A DNA stretch of 64,000 nucleotides, from assembly GCA_963742585.1 (NCBI GenBank), contig CAVUMI010000009.1, positions 124,001-188,000 on the forward strand. The letters run 5' to 3'. A program made the position numbers and the translations under genes. Every line of letters starts with the position of its first letter. Position 1 is the stretch's first letter. This document shows positions 15,917 to 24,664 of the stretch, one piece after another. This DNA is from JACDEA01 sp963742585 (GTDB lineage Bacteria > Actinomycetota > Acidimicrobiia > Acidimicrobiales > JACDEA01). The notes below the pieces were generated by a model. The model was not told the DNA's origin and did no database searches. It was given only the letters and a program-made list of their open reading frames with translations.

Positions 15917-16907
15917 CGAGGATCGCCGCCAGTCGTCCGGGGAGGTCGTCGACGTTGAAGTGGTCGCGCGCCACCCCGACGTTGTGGTCCAGGAGCAGTG
16001 GGTCAGGCGCGGCGAGGAAGGTGGCCAGTGGCGCCGCGTCGGCCGCCGGGAACCATCGGAATCCGAATGCGAGCAGCTCACCGGCGACCGGGTACTCACC
16101 GATCGCGAGTGGCTTGCGGTGGACGGCTGACTCGACCGCGGGGTTGCCGAACCCTTCCCAGGTCGAGGGCAGGCAGACAGCGTCGCAGGCCGCGTACGCG
16201 TCGACGACCGACGCGCCCCCCTCGATGACAGGCGCCGACGTCGACGCCAGGAGGTGCGCGAGTTCGTCGTCGTAGCCATCCTCGGCGCCGCCCAGAAGCC
16301 AGTAGGTGGCGCCGAGGCCCTCGGCCAGCGTCAACGCGGCGGGCACGTTCTTGCGCGGGATCGCACGTGTCGGGTGCAGCAACAACAGGTCCTTGTCCGC
16401 GACGCCGAGCCGGGCGCGCGTGGCGGCCCGCTCTCCGACCGGTGGATCGCAGTCGAAGGTGTTGTAGACGGTGGTCGCCGCGATCCCGCGCGCGGCCAGC
16501 TCGCGGCGGCTCAAGGCATTGATGGTGACGTGCCGCCAGGAGGGATCATCGGCGACTGGTTCGCTCCAGCCGGCGAATTGCGGGCGCTGCCACGGGAGGT
16601 CGTGGTGATGGATCACGGCGCGCCGGCCTCGGAGGGCGGCGGCGATCGCACGGGCGCCGTCGGGGTTCAGCGGGGCCAATGACATGAGGTTCTCGACGAT
16701 GACGACGTCGGCCGGCGGGAGGTCGATCTCCTCGAGTCCCGAGGCGCCGATGGCCAGCCCAGGGGCGATGCAATCCGCGGTGCCGGCACCGGCGAGCGTC
16801 GTGATTGAGAAGCCGAGCTGACGCAATGCCCCAGCCCATTTGGCCGCCTCGATCGAGACGCCGTCGCTGCCGCCCAAGCGGAAGGAGACGATCAACGCGG
16901 TCACCAT
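15909..16907 (-). CDS. GT-B glycosyltransferase (GT4-like)
   Basis: A 332-residue cytoplasmic or membrane-associated enzyme. The N-terminal Rossmann-like half ends near HHHDLPWQRPQF. The C-terminal half has the donor-site pattern HPTRAIPRKN, LPSTWEGFGNPAVES, typical of retaining GT4 enzymes in which the Glu in the second motif contacts the nucleotide sugar. The acceptor is unknown. It lies between a DUF5317 membrane protein and a small membrane protein, which suits an envelope glycan or lipid role. Confidence 0.85.
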   Translation of the reverse strand: MVTALIVSFRLGGSDGVSIEAAKWAGALRQLGFSITTLAGAGTADCIAPGLAIGASGLEEIDLPPADVVIVENLMSLAPLNPDGARAIAAALRGRRAVIHHHDLPWQRPQFAGWSEPVADDPSWRHVTINALSRRELAARGIAATTVYNTFDCDPPVGERAATRARLGVADKDLLLLHPTRAIPRKNVPAALTLAEGLGATYWLLGGAEDGYDDELAHLLASTSAPVIEGGASVVDAYAACDAVCLPSTWEGFGNPAVESAVHRKPLAIGEYPVAGELLAFGFRWFPAADAAPLATFLAAPDPLLLDHNVGVARDHFNVDDLPGRLAAILDG

Positions 16908-17440
16908 GGTCGGTCCCGCGGCGGTCTCAGAAGGTTGCCGATCAGGGTGATTATGCCGATGCTCAGGACGAGGTCACCGAAGCTGACGACCTGGCGCAAC
17001 GGCCGGATCGGGATGATGTCGCCCATGACTGTGATGCGGTCGTCGTCGGTCTCTATGTGTCGCTCGCCGCGCAACTTGACGAAGTCGGCACGGTCGACCG
17101 ACGGAGCGATGCCCGCGTCGGCCAGCGCGCGTGGCCGCACCGGCATCCCGCCGTTGATCGCGATCGGGATGAGGTTCATGACCATGCCGACCATCACAAC
17201 GCCCATACCGGCCAGGCGCAGGTTGAGCGCGCCGAACGCAAGTAGCAGAAGGTACGACACGATGCTCAGCCCCACACCGATCGACTTGAAGATGCCGGCC
17301 TCGACCATGACCTGCAGGGCCAGCCCGGCCAGAAGCAACGGCCACAGATGAAAGGTGTGCTCGGGCAGGTGACGAGGCCGCCCGCCCAGAGCCAAACCGA
17401 TGAGGGCGCCGACCGCCACGGTGATGGCGGTGAACCACAT
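16901..17440 (-). CDS. DUF5317-family membrane protein
   Basis: A 179-residue protein starting MWFTAITVAVG, with about four or five hydrophobic helices. The conserved NLIPIAINGGMPVRP segment followed by a polar loop is characteristic of DUF5317, a family of unknown function common in Actinobacteria and Firmicutes. I chose ATG 17440 because a TAGCTT box lies 10 bases upstream; the longer frame to 17659 would run into the divergent small gene. It overlaps the glycosyltransferase gene by 7 bases. Confidence 0.8.
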   Translation of the reverse strand: MWFTAITVAVGALIGLALGGRPRHLPEHTFHLWPLLLAGLALQVMVEAGIFKSIGVGLSIVSYLLLLAFGALNLRLAGMGVVMVGMVMNLIPIAINGGMPVRPRALADAGIAPSVDRADFVKLRGERHIETDDDRITVMGDIIPIRPLRQVVSFGDLVLSIGIITLIGNLLRPPRDRPW

Positions 17441-17450
17441 AGCGTGAAAG

Positions 17451-17470
17451 AAGCTAACGGCCGGTAGCCT
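17451..17470. promoter_or_regulatory. Divergent promoters for DUF5317 and the small ORF
   Basis: TAGCTT on the minus strand (17456-17451) precedes the DUF5317 ATG by 10 bases. TAGCCT on the plus strand (17465-17470) precedes the small-ORF ATG by exactly 6 bases, which would place the transcript start on the A of the ATG. This spacing is good evidence that the small ORF is really expressed. Confidence 0.5.
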
Positions 17471-17476
17471 TTGGTT

Positions 17477-17635
17477 ATGGACACGGACGACGCAAGCACC
17501 GACGAAGACGAGAAGGTCCTCGAGGATCTTGAGGTAGACGAGGCGGCCGACGTCAAGGGCGGTGTCCGGAACAGGGGTATGCGCACTGGGGGTTCGCGGA
17601 CAGGCAAGCGCGCCAGCCCGCTTCAGAAGCCATAG
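17477..17635 (+). CDS. Small arginine-rich peptide with double-glycine leader-like motif
   Basis: A 52-codon ORF. The first ~29 residues are acidic (MDTDDASTDEDEK, then VLEDLEVDEAADVKGG). They end in a Gly-Gly site like those in leaders of ribosomally made, modified peptides. The remaining 23 residues are basic and contain five arginines (VRNRGMRTGGSRTGKRAS...). A perfectly spaced TAGCCT box suggests leaderless expression. The next gene is a pentein-type guanidine-modifying enzyme, so deimination of the Arg-rich part is an attractive guess. Alternatively the ORF could be the N-terminus of that gene separated by a sequencing indel. Confidence 0.5.
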   Translation: MDTDDASTDEDEKVLEDLEVDEAADVKGGVRNRGMRTGGSRTGKRASPLQKP

Positions 17636-17637
17636 CT

Positions 17638-18781
17638 CAGCGCCTCCTATCGAGCGCACACGGCGCGATCCGGCACCTGCTCCTCAGCTTTCCTGACGAC
17701 ACGAGCCGGCGAGCGCCGTACCGGGAGGCGTTCGAGGATCTTTTCCGCCAGCTGCCGGCGGCGACGCGATTCACCGTCGTAAGTCAGGACGAGGCGGCGC
17801 GCGCGTTGAAGGCGCTCCTGGATCGCGCCGGTGTGGTTGAACGGGCGACAATCGTCCTGGCGCCAGCGGACATGACCTTCAGCGTGTGGGCGCAGGACCC
17901 CTACCTGGTACTCGAAGGCGACGTCGAGCCGTGCTTGCTCGAGCCACGGTTCTTCGGGCGGGACGAGGACGCGAAGCTGGCCGGGATTCTCGTTCGTGAG
18001 TTGGGCGAACCGGGAATCAGCGTGCGGGCGTCGTCCCTTTGTTTCCACGGCGGCCACGTCCTGGTTGGCGACGACTTCGCGCTCGGTCAGTCGCGACTGT
18101 CTCGACGCGAGCGTCGCCGAGTTGAACGGCGACGTCGATGTGCCGGCCCGCTTTGGTGCGGAGTTTGGCTCCGCTCTGCGGATTGTCTTCGTGGGCACCG
18201 ACCTCTCCGTGCCGGAGGAGACGATCAGGCCGTGCGCCGACGACCGAGACAGGCTCGAGGTTGTATTTCAAGCCGTGGGGAGCGCGCTCCCGCTCGATCA
18301 TCTCGACATGTTCATCTCGCTGGCCGGCCGCGACGCCGTGGGCCGTTACCGGCTGCTGGTCGGCTCGCCCGCCCTGGCCGCGGAGCTCCTTGGCCAACCG
18401 CTTCCCGATCACGCCATGCAGGACGTGTTCGACGACGTTGCCGCCAACCTGGCCGCGGAGGGCTTTGAGGTGATCCGAAACCCGCTGCCGCTCACCTACG
18501 GCGACGGCCGCAGAACGCTCGACGGTGTCGTCCGTGACGTTCGGCTCTGGTACCACGCCAGCGCGAACAACTGCCTGGTGCAGATCGACGAGGCGGCCGG
18601 CGATCACGTGTGGTTGCCGACGTACGGCCACCGGGGTTGGCGCGAGCTGGCCGTGACCGACGCGGCCAACCGCAGGATCTGGGAGAAGCTCGGGTTCACG
18701 GTCCACGAGCTGACGAACTTCCACGCTTTTGCGCAGCGACTCGGCGCGGTGCACTGCATCGCCAAGGACCTGGCCCGCTGA
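17638..18781 (+). CDS. Pentein-superfamily deiminase-like enzyme (agmatine/peptidylarginine deiminase type; one frame break)
   Basis: Two overlapping frames join near 18090 into ~380 residues. Family motifs appear in order: WAQDP near the start of the catalytic fold, CFHGGHVLVGDDF, the His-x-Asp pair in LDHLDMF, NNCLVQ...WLPTYG, and the C-terminal nucleophile Cys in VHCIAKDL. These match guanidino-group-modifying enzymes that form a Cys-amidino intermediate and release citrulline-type products. No ATG, GTG or TTG lies in frame before TTG 17806, although homologous sequence (IRHLLLSFPDD) starts near 17668, so the true start is unresolved. The upstream neighbour is the Arg-rich small ORF. Confidence 0.7.
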
Positions 18782-18787
18782 GGGCGC

Positions 18788-18793
18788 TACCGT
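18788..18793 (+). promoter_or_regulatory. -10 box for enoyl-CoA hydratase gene
   Basis: TACCGT lies 9 bases before the ATG at 18803, following the same near-leaderless layout as other starts in the window. Confidence 0.4.
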
Positions 18794-18802
18794 CGCCGCC
18801 TA

Positions 18803-19582
18803 ATGGCTGATGAGCTGTTGTACGAGGTGGCCGACGGCATAGGTCGGGCGACGATCAACCGCCCTGAGCGGCGCAACGCCCTCTCATGGGGTGTGATTAG
18901 CGGCCTTCGTGACGTGCTGGCCAAGGCGAAGGACGATCCCGCGGTCCGCGTAGTCGTGCTGACCGGCGCAGGCGACAAGGCGTTCTGCGCCGGGGCTGAT
19001 CTCACGGGAATGGCGTCGGGGGCGGGCTACCTCGACTTGCACGACGGGCGCGGCGAGCTGGCGCGGTTGTTTCACGAGATGTGGTCGCTTGGCAAGCCGA
19101 TCATCGCCCGGGTGCGGGGTTACGCCCTCGCCGGCGGGTTCGGCTTGGCGTTGGCGTGCGACTTCGTGGTCGCATCCGACGACGCACAGTTCGGTACGCC
19201 GGAGATCAACGTTGGTCTCTGGCCGTACATGATCACGGTCCCGCTCGTGCGATCGATGCCGCCCAAGAAGGCCCTCGAGCTGATGCTCACCGGCCGACGA
19301 GTGGACGCGACCGAAGCCGAGCGCATCGGTTTCGTCAATCGAGTCGTGCCGGTCGCGGAGCTTGATGCGGCGACCGACCAGCTGGCCGCATCGCTGGCTT
19401 CGAAGTCGCCGGCGATCATGCGCCTCGGTCGCGACTCGTTCTACGCGGTGTGGGATGCCTCGGCGGCCGACGCGCTCAAGCTGTTGCACTCGATGCTGAC
19501 GATCACCTCCTACACCGAGGATGCGGCCGAGGGCATCGCCGCCTTCGCCGAGAAACGGGATCCCGAATGGAAAGGCCGCTGA
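18803..19582 (+). CDS. Enoyl-CoA hydratase/isomerase family protein
   Basis: A 259-residue crotonase-fold enzyme. The oxyanion-hole segments are FCAGADLTGM and YALAGGFGLALACD. The glutamate in FGTPEINVGLWP corresponds to a catalytic acid of the family. It probably acts in beta-oxidation or branched-chain acyl-CoA breakdown. Its stop TGA overlaps the ATG of the carboxylase gene by one base (TGATG), so the two are coupled. Confidence 0.9.
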   Translation: MADELLYEVADGIGRATINRPERRNALSWGVISGLRDVLAKAKDDPAVRVVVLTGAGDKAFCAGADLTGMASGAGYLDLHDGRGELARLFHEMWSLGKPIIARVRGYALAGGFGLALACDFVVASDDAQFGTPEINVGLWPYMITVPLVRSMPPKKALELMLTGRRVDATEAERIGFVNRVVPVAELDAATDQLAASLASKSPAIMRLGRDSFYAVWDASAADALKLLHSMLTITSYTEDAAEGIAAFAEKRDPEWKGR

Positions 19583-21162
19583 TGCCTGACGACGCCGAAC
19601 TGCATGATTGGAAGCCGCTGGTCGAAGGGCTCCAGCAGCGCCGCGACCAGGCCTACGCGATGGGTGGTCCGGAGCGCATCACCCGGCAGCGCGACCTCGG
19701 CAAGGCGCCGGTGCGCGAGCGCATCGAGGAGTTGCTCGATCCCGGGAGCTTCGTCGAGTACGGCCTGCTCGCCGACTCGATGGATCCCGGCTTGCGGGAG
19801 AGCAAGGGCTACCTGGCCGCCGACGGGATGGTGGCGGGCGTCGGTCTGATCGACGGACGGCGTGTCGCGTTGATGGCGTATGACTTCACCGTCATGGCCG
19901 GCTCGATGGGCGCGGTGGGCGAGCACAAGACCGCCCGCATGCGCGAGTTGGCGTTGCGCCAGCGGATACCGATGGTGTGGCTCCTCGATTCGGCCGGCGC
20001 CCGCATCCAGGCGACGAGCGGCTCGACATTCGCCTCCGCCGGCGCGCTGTTCCGCGAGCAGGTGACGCTGTCGGGCGTGGTGCCGCAGGTCGCGGCGATG
20101 CTGGGCCACTGCGCAGCGGGAACGGCCTATATCCCCGCGCTGGCCGATTTCGTCCCGATGGTGAAGGGCATCTCGTCGATGGCCCTCGGTGGGCGTCACC
20201 TGGTGAAGGCGGCGACGGGCGAAGACGTCACCGAGGAGGAGATGGGCGGCTCGGCCGTTCACACCAAGGTCAGCGGCGTTGCCGACCTCGAGGTCGAGAG
20301 CGACAGTGACTGCCTGCGACGGGTACGCGACTACCTCTCGTACTTCCCGGCCAACAACCAGGAGCCACCGCCGGTGCGCGAGTCCGCCGATCCTGCCGAC
20401 CGGCGCGTCGAGGCGCTGTACGACATCGTGCCCACTGCACCACGGCGCGCCTACGACATGTATCGGGTCATCGAAGCGATCGTCGACGACGGCGAGTACT
20501 TCCCGATGAAGCCCGAGTGGGCCAAGAACGTCATCACGTGCTTCGCCCGTTTCGCCGGTCAGCCCGTGGGCATCGTCGCCAGCCAGCCCAAGGTTCTCGG
20601 TGGCACGCTCGACGTGAACTCCGCCGACAAGGCGGCGCGCTTCGTGTGGCTGTGCGACGCCTTCGGCATTCCGCTGGTGTTTTTGCAGGACGTACCCGGC
20701 TTCATTGTCGGCTCCGCGGTCGAGAAGCAGGGAATCATCCGCCACGGGGCCAAGATGCTCTTCGCGGTGTCGGAGGCGACGGTGCCCAAGGTCACGATCG
20801 TGCTGCGGAAGGCCTACGGCGCCGGTTACTTCGTGATGAACGGGACCGCGTACGAGGCCGACTACATCGCCGCCTGGCCGACCGCAGAGATCGCGGTGAT
20901 GGGACCGGACGGCATGGTCAACATCATCGCCCGCAAGCAGCTGGACGCGTATCCGGAGGGTAAGGAGCGCGACGCGGCGCGCATCGCAATGGCCGAGGAG
21001 TTGCGGAAGAACATCGACCCCTACATCGCGGCCGGACACGCGCAGGTCGACGCCATCATCGACCCTGCGGAGACTCGCGCGGCGATCTGCCGCGGCTTAG
21101 CAGTTTCGCGTACGAAGGTCGTCCAGCGTCCGTGGCGCAAGCACGGCGTCCTGCCCGTTTAG
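19582..21162 (+). CDS. Acyl-CoA carboxylase carboxyltransferase (beta) subunit
   Basis: A 526-residue subunit that moves the carboxyl group from biotin to an acyl-CoA such as propionyl-, methylcrotonyl- or acetyl-CoA. Diagnostic segments are MVWLLDSAGARIQ, GHCAAGTAYIPAL, FLQDVPGFIVGS and KAYGAGYFVMNG. I chose ATG 19582 rather than the upstream ATG 19567 because AAAGG sits 7 bases upstream and it is coupled to the hydratase stop. A free biotin carrier is encoded at 22911. The biotin carboxylase is not in the window. The last 66 bases overlap the antisense XRE regulator gene. Confidence 0.92.
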   Translation: MPDDAELHDWKPLVEGLQQRRDQAYAMGGPERITRQRDLGKAPVRERIEELLDPGSFVEYGLLADSMDPGLRESKGYLAADGMVAGVGLIDGRRVALMAYDFTVMAGSMGAVGEHKTARMRELALRQRIPMVWLLDSAGARIQATSGSTFASAGALFREQVTLSGVVPQVAAMLGHCAAGTAYIPALADFVPMVKGISSMALGGRHLVKAATGEDVTEEEMGGSAVHTKVSGVADLEVESDSDCLRRVRDYLSYFPANNQEPPPVRESADPADRRVEALYDIVPTAPRRAYDMYRVIEAIVDDGEYFPMKPEWAKNVITCFARFAGQPVGIVASQPKVLGGTLDVNSADKAARFVWLCDAFGIPLVFLQDVPGFIVGSAVEKQGIIRHGAKMLFAVSEATVPKVTIVLRKAYGAGYFVMNGTAYEADYIAAWPTAEIAVMGPDGMVNIIARKQLDAYPEGKERDAARIAMAEELRKNIDPYIAAGHAQVDAIIDPAETRAAICRGLAVSRTKVVQRPWRKHGVLPV

Positions 21163-21549
21163 CTGCGAGAGCGTGGCGCGGATCGCGTCGCGCTCGCGTC
21201 CGTCGTGCGACAGTTCGAGGAGCACGCGGAGACGTTCGGGCCAAGACGGGTCATTGGGCGTCGCCTCGAGTAGCCGCATTTGGAGCTCGACCTCGGTATA
21301 GCGGGCCGCGGTGACCGGCAGCCGCTCGGCTTTCGCGATCGGGTAGCCGGTGTCGGCCACCAACTCATACGGCTCGAGCTTGAATACGCCGGCCAGCAGC
21401 GTGATCGTGCGTTCGCTGGGCACCGACGCGCCCGACTCGAGGTGCGACACGGCTACCCGGGAGACGGCCAGGCGCTCGGCAAGTTCCTGCTGCGTCCAGC
21501 CCAACTCGTGACGGAGCCGGGCAATCCGTGCTCCCAAAATCGTGGTCAC
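21097..21549 (-). CDS. XRE-family helix-turn-helix regulator
   Basis: A 150-residue protein. Residues ~5-60 are a Cro/CI-type HTH (RIARLRHELGWTQQELAERL, VSRVAVSHLESG), the rest is a helical domain of unknown ligand. The GTG start at 21549 has GGGAGACGC upstream. Its 3' end runs antisense into the last 22 codons of the carboxylase gene. Confidence 0.85.
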   Translation of the reverse strand: MTTILGARIARLRHELGWTQQELAERLAVSRVAVSHLESGASVPSERTITLLAGVFKLEPYELVADTGYPIAKAERLPVTAARYTEVELQMRLLEATPNDPSWPERLRVLLELSHDGRERDAIRATLSQLNGQDAVLAPRTLDDLRTRNC

Positions 21550-21647
21550 TGCGTCTCCCGGATCGGCGCCGGCTTCGCCTTCGCCTCCCTCATGTGCCAA
21601 CTGGCTTAGCAGACAGCGCTCGGGCCGTCGCGTACAACTGAGGGACG

Positions 21648-22641
21648 ATGACCAAAAAGCGCGCCCTCATCACCGGAGTCACTGGACAGGACGGGTCCTA
21701 CCTGGCCGAATTCCTGCTCGAGCAGGATTACGACGTCATTGGGATGGTCCGTCGGAGCAGTACGGTCAATTTCGAGCGGATCGCGCGACATCCAGGACGA
21801 CATCGAGATCGTGTCGGGAGATCTGCTCGATGAGGCGTCGCTGATCAAGGTGCTGAGCGACAACCGCCCCGACGAGGTGTACAACCTGGCGGCCCAGTCG
21901 TTCGTACAGACCTCGTTCAGCCAGCCCGTCCTCACCGGAGAGACCACCGCGCTCGGTGTGACGCGGGTCCTCGACGCGATCCGGACCGTCGACGCCGACA
22001 TCCGCTTCTACCAAGCCAGCTCCAGCGAGATGTTCGGCAAGGTGGTCGAGGTCCCGCAGCGGGAGTCCACACCGTTGTACCCGCGCAGCCCCTACGGCGT
22101 GGCCAAGGTCTACGGCCACTGGATCACGGTCAACTACCGCGAGAGCTATGGGCTGCATGCCTCGAGCGGAATGCTGTTCAACCACGAGAGTCCGCGCCGC
22201 GGCCTCGAGTTCGTCACGCGCAAGATCACCAACGCCGTTGCCCGGATCAAGCACGGGCTCGATAGCAAGCTCTCCCTGGGCAACCTCGACTCGCAACGGG
22301 ACTGGGGCTTCGCCGGCGACTACGTGCGAGCCATGTGGCTCATGCTGCAGCAGGACGAGGCCGACGACTTCGTCATCGCGACGGGCGAAACCCACTCGGT
22401 GCGCGAGTTCTGCGAGGTTGCTTTCAATCATGTCGGGCTCGACTACGAGGACTTCGTCTCAATCGACGAGCGCTACTTCCGCCCGGCCGAAGTCGACTTG
22501 CTTGTCGGCGACGCGACCAAAGCCCGCGACACGCTCGGTTGGGAGCCGCAGGTGAGCTTTGCCGAGTTGGTACGGATGATGGTCGACGCCGACCTCGAGC
22601 TCGCCTCCTGGCAGAAACTCGACGACGAGCGCCGCCGTTAA
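21648..22641 (+). CDS. gmd: GDP-mannose 4,6-dehydratase (one frame break)
   Basis: An extended SDR enzyme converting GDP-mannose to GDP-4-keto-6-deoxymannose for deoxyhexose synthesis. It has GVTGQDGSYLAEFLLE at the NAD(P) site, the active-site Tyr-x3-Lys in SPYGVAKVYGHW, and the Gmd signature FNHESPRRGLEFVTRK. Frames 21648-21790 and onward join at about 21787, where one extra base breaks the frame. Downstream fucose-synthase genes are absent here. The stop overlaps that of the convergent membrane protein (TTAA). Confidence 0.92.
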
Positions 22642-22889
22642 AGCGCTTTGGACCGGTCTCGGCGCTGAAGGAGGTACACGATTCCCGCGGCGCCGAGCAC
22701 TGAGAGCAGCAAGCTGCCCCCGTAGTTGCGGCCGAAAATCAGGTAGCCCAGCAAGCCCGCGCCCAGCGAGCCACCGACGCCGACGAGGATCGTCATCCCG
22801 ATGCTCATCGGATTCGGTCCAGGAATGGCCAGGCGCCCCAGCGCGCCCACGACTAGGCCGCTGAGGATCAAGCCGAGAATCAGTCCCAT
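22638..22889 (-). CDS. GlsB/YeaQ/YmgE-type stress-response membrane protein
   Basis: An 83-residue protein with three hydrophobic helices and the family pattern GLVVGALGRLAIPG, GVGGSLGAGLLGYL. It belongs to the transglycosylase-associated group, widespread but of unclear role, often induced by stress. The divergent biotin-carrier gene starts 21 bases upstream. Confidence 0.88.
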   Translation of the reverse strand: MGLILGLILSGLVVGALGRLAIPGPNPMSIGMTILVGVGGSLGAGLLGYLIFGRNYGGSLLLSVLGAAGIVYLLQRRDRSKAL

Positions 22890-22910
22890 GGCCGCTAGTC
22901 TGCCCGCCCG

Positions 22911-23123
22911 ATGACCGAGGTATGCGCCGAGATCACTGCAAACGTCTGGCAGGTCCACGTCGAGCCGGGTCAAACGGTCGCCGTCGGCGACACGATCGCC
23001 ATCCTCGAGTCGATGAAGATGGAGATCCCGGTGGAGGCGCCGGTGGCTGGAACCGTCAAGGAAGTCAGGGTCAAGCCCGAGGACCAGGTGCAAGAGGGCG
23101 ACGTCATCGCCGTCCTCGAGTGA
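22911..23123 (+). CDS. Biotinyl carrier protein (TB7.3-like)
   Basis: A 70-residue stand-alone biotin/lipoyl domain. The modified lysine lies in the classic ESMKMEIPV motif at residues 33-41. It closely resembles the 71-residue mycobacterial TB7.3 protein. It could serve the carboxyltransferase at 19.6 kb as a mobile carrier, although the paired biotin carboxylase is not visible. A second enoyl-CoA hydratase follows after 7 bases. Confidence 0.92.
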   Translation: MTEVCAEITANVWQVHVEPGQTVAVGDTIAILESMKMEIPVEAPVAGTVKEVRVKPEDQVQEGDVIAVLE

Positions 23124-23130
23124 CGTTGGG

Positions 23131-23856
23131 GTGATCCACTCGGAGCGGCGCGGCGCGGTCGGGCTGCTCATCATCGATCGACCGAACCGTCGCAACGCGC
23201 TCGACATCGAAGCGTGTTCGACGCTCACCGCCGCGCTCGATCGGCACATCGACGAGCAGGCCCGCGTCGTCGTGCTCACCGGCGCGGGAGGCCATTTCTG
23301 CGCCGGGGCCGACCTGACGGGGGTTGAAGGTGACGACTTCCGCGCCGCGCTCCGCGAATTACTCGATCGAATGACCTCGGTGCCAGTGCCGTTGATCGCC
23401 GCGATCGAGGGGGCCGCCCTCGGTGCTGGGACGCAACTCGCCGTCGCGTGCGATCTCCGCATGGCGACGGCCGATGCCCGATTCGGCATACCCGCGGCCA
23501 AGCTGGGCCTCATGGTCGACCACTGGACGGTGCAGCGGCTTGCGTTGCTGGCTGGTCATGGACCGGCGCGGGCGATGCTGCTGGCGGCCGAGGAGATCGC
23601 CGGCACCACTGCGGAGAGGCTCGGTCTCGTGCAACGGATTGGTACGCGAGACGAGGCGCTCGCCTGGGCCGCCGACATCGCCAAGTTGGCGCCGCTGTCG
23701 CTGGCGGGCCACAAGCTGGCGCTCAATCGCATCGAGCCCGCGTTGGCCGACCACGACGTCTCCGCCGCGATACAACGCGCGTGGAGCAGCGGCGACCTCG
23801 CCGAGGGCATCGCTGCGTTTCGCGAGCGGCGTCAGCCCGAGTTCCGCGGCGAGTAG
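23131..23856 (+). CDS. Enoyl-CoA hydratase/isomerase family protein
   Basis: A 241-residue crotonase-fold protein with FCAGADLTGVEG and IEGAALGAGTQLAVACD forming the CoA/oxyanion site and FGIPAAKLGLMVD downstream. The usual acidic residue after FG(T/L)PE is replaced in this segment, so the reaction (hydratase, isomerase or other) is uncertain. The GTG start is 7 bases after the biotin carrier, and ccdA follows after 2 bases, so this is probably a four-gene unit. Confidence 0.88.
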   Translation: MIHSERRGAVGLLIIDRPNRRNALDIEACSTLTAALDRHIDEQARVVVLTGAGGHFCAGADLTGVEGDDFRAALRELLDRMTSVPVPLIAAIEGAALGAGTQLAVACDLRMATADARFGIPAAKLGLMVDHWTVQRLALLAGHGPARAMLLAAEEIAGTTAERLGLVQRIGTRDEALAWAADIAKLAPLSLAGHKLALNRIEPALADHDVSAAIQRAWSSGDLAEGIAAFRERRQPEFRGE

Positions 23857-23858
23857 CC

Positions 23859-24596
23859 GTGCTGGCTGCGGCCGATCCGAATGTCGTCGTCGCGTTCGGC
23901 GGCGGGATGTTGTCGTTTCTTTCACCGTGCGTGCTCCCGATGGTCCCGGGCTACCTGTCGTTGATGTCGGGCCTTTCGGTCGGCGAGTTCGACGCACACC
24001 GGAGTCACGTCCTGCGTTCGACGCTGCTCTTCGTCGCCGGCTTCTCGGTGGTGTTCGTCGCGCTCGGCGCGTCGGCGAGCGCGATCGGTCGCGTCCTCAA
24101 CGACCACCAGCGCGGGCTCGAGATAGCCGCCGGCGTTGTCGTGATCGCGATGGGCATCGTGCTGGCCGGCTTCGTGTCACCTGCGTTTCTCCAGCGCGAG
24201 CGGCGCTTCCAGGTCTCGCCCTCGGCGCTGGGCCCATACGCCGCGCCGGTAATGGGGATGGCATTCGCGTTCGGGTGGACGCCGTGCATCGGGCTCATCC
24301 TCGGCCCGATCTTCTCGCTGGCCGCTACCGAAGGAACGGTCGGCCGCGGCGTCGTGCTGCTGTTCTTCTACTCCCTGGGTCTGGGCGTGCCCTTCGTCGT
24401 CAGCGCGTTGGCCCTCGAGCGACTGGCGGGCGCGTTCGGATGGGTCAAGCGTCACTACCGGGTCATAAACGGGGTCTCAGGAGTGCTGCTGGTCGCGTTC
24501 GGTGCGCTCCTCGTCACCGGCAACGTGAGCTGGCTCTCGGTCCACATCGCGGAGCTTCTCCGCTGGGTCGGACTCGACGGCCTCAGCACCAGCTGA
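23859..24596 (+). CDS. ccdA: Cytochrome c biogenesis thiol transporter
   Basis: A 245-residue, six-helix membrane protein of the DsbD/CcdA family. The two functional cysteines are in FLSPCVLPMVPGYLS and GWTPCIGLILGP. It carries reducing power across the membrane to thioredoxin-like proteins that keep apocytochrome c heme sites reduced. The fitting partner is CcmG at 30.2 kb. The gene starts 2 bases after the hydratase gene and ends at a 22-bp perfect hairpin. Confidence 0.92.
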   Translation: MLAAADPNVVVAFGGGMLSFLSPCVLPMVPGYLSLMSGLSVGEFDAHRSHVLRSTLLFVAGFSVVFVALGASASAIGRVLNDHQRGLEIAAGVVVIAMGIVLAGFVSPAFLQRERRFQVSPSALGPYAAPVMGMAFAFGWTPCIGLILGPIFSLAATEGTVGRGVVLLFFYSLGLGVPFVVSALALERLAGAFGWVKRHYRVINGVSGVLLVAFGALLVTGNVSWLSVHIAELLRWVGLDGLSTS

Positions 24597-24600
24597 CCAC

Positions 24601-24653
24601 CGAACTGGCGCGCGAATCGCGGCACTTTCTACCGCGATTCGCGCGCCAGTTCG
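24601..24653. terminator. Perfect 22-bp inverted repeat between ccdA and the sortase gene
   Basis: Bases 24601-24622 and 24632-24653 are exact reverse complements around a 9-base loop, only 4 bases after the ccdA stop and 11 before the sortase stop. Likely a bidirectional terminator, without a T-tract. Confidence 0.75.
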
Positions 24654-24664
24654 GGGCTGACGCG

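Noticed and set aside
19510..21039. 509-codon minus-strand ORF opposite the carboxyltransferase
   Set aside because: The plus strand encodes a complete carboxyltransferase; the antisense frame is Arg/His-rich without motifs.
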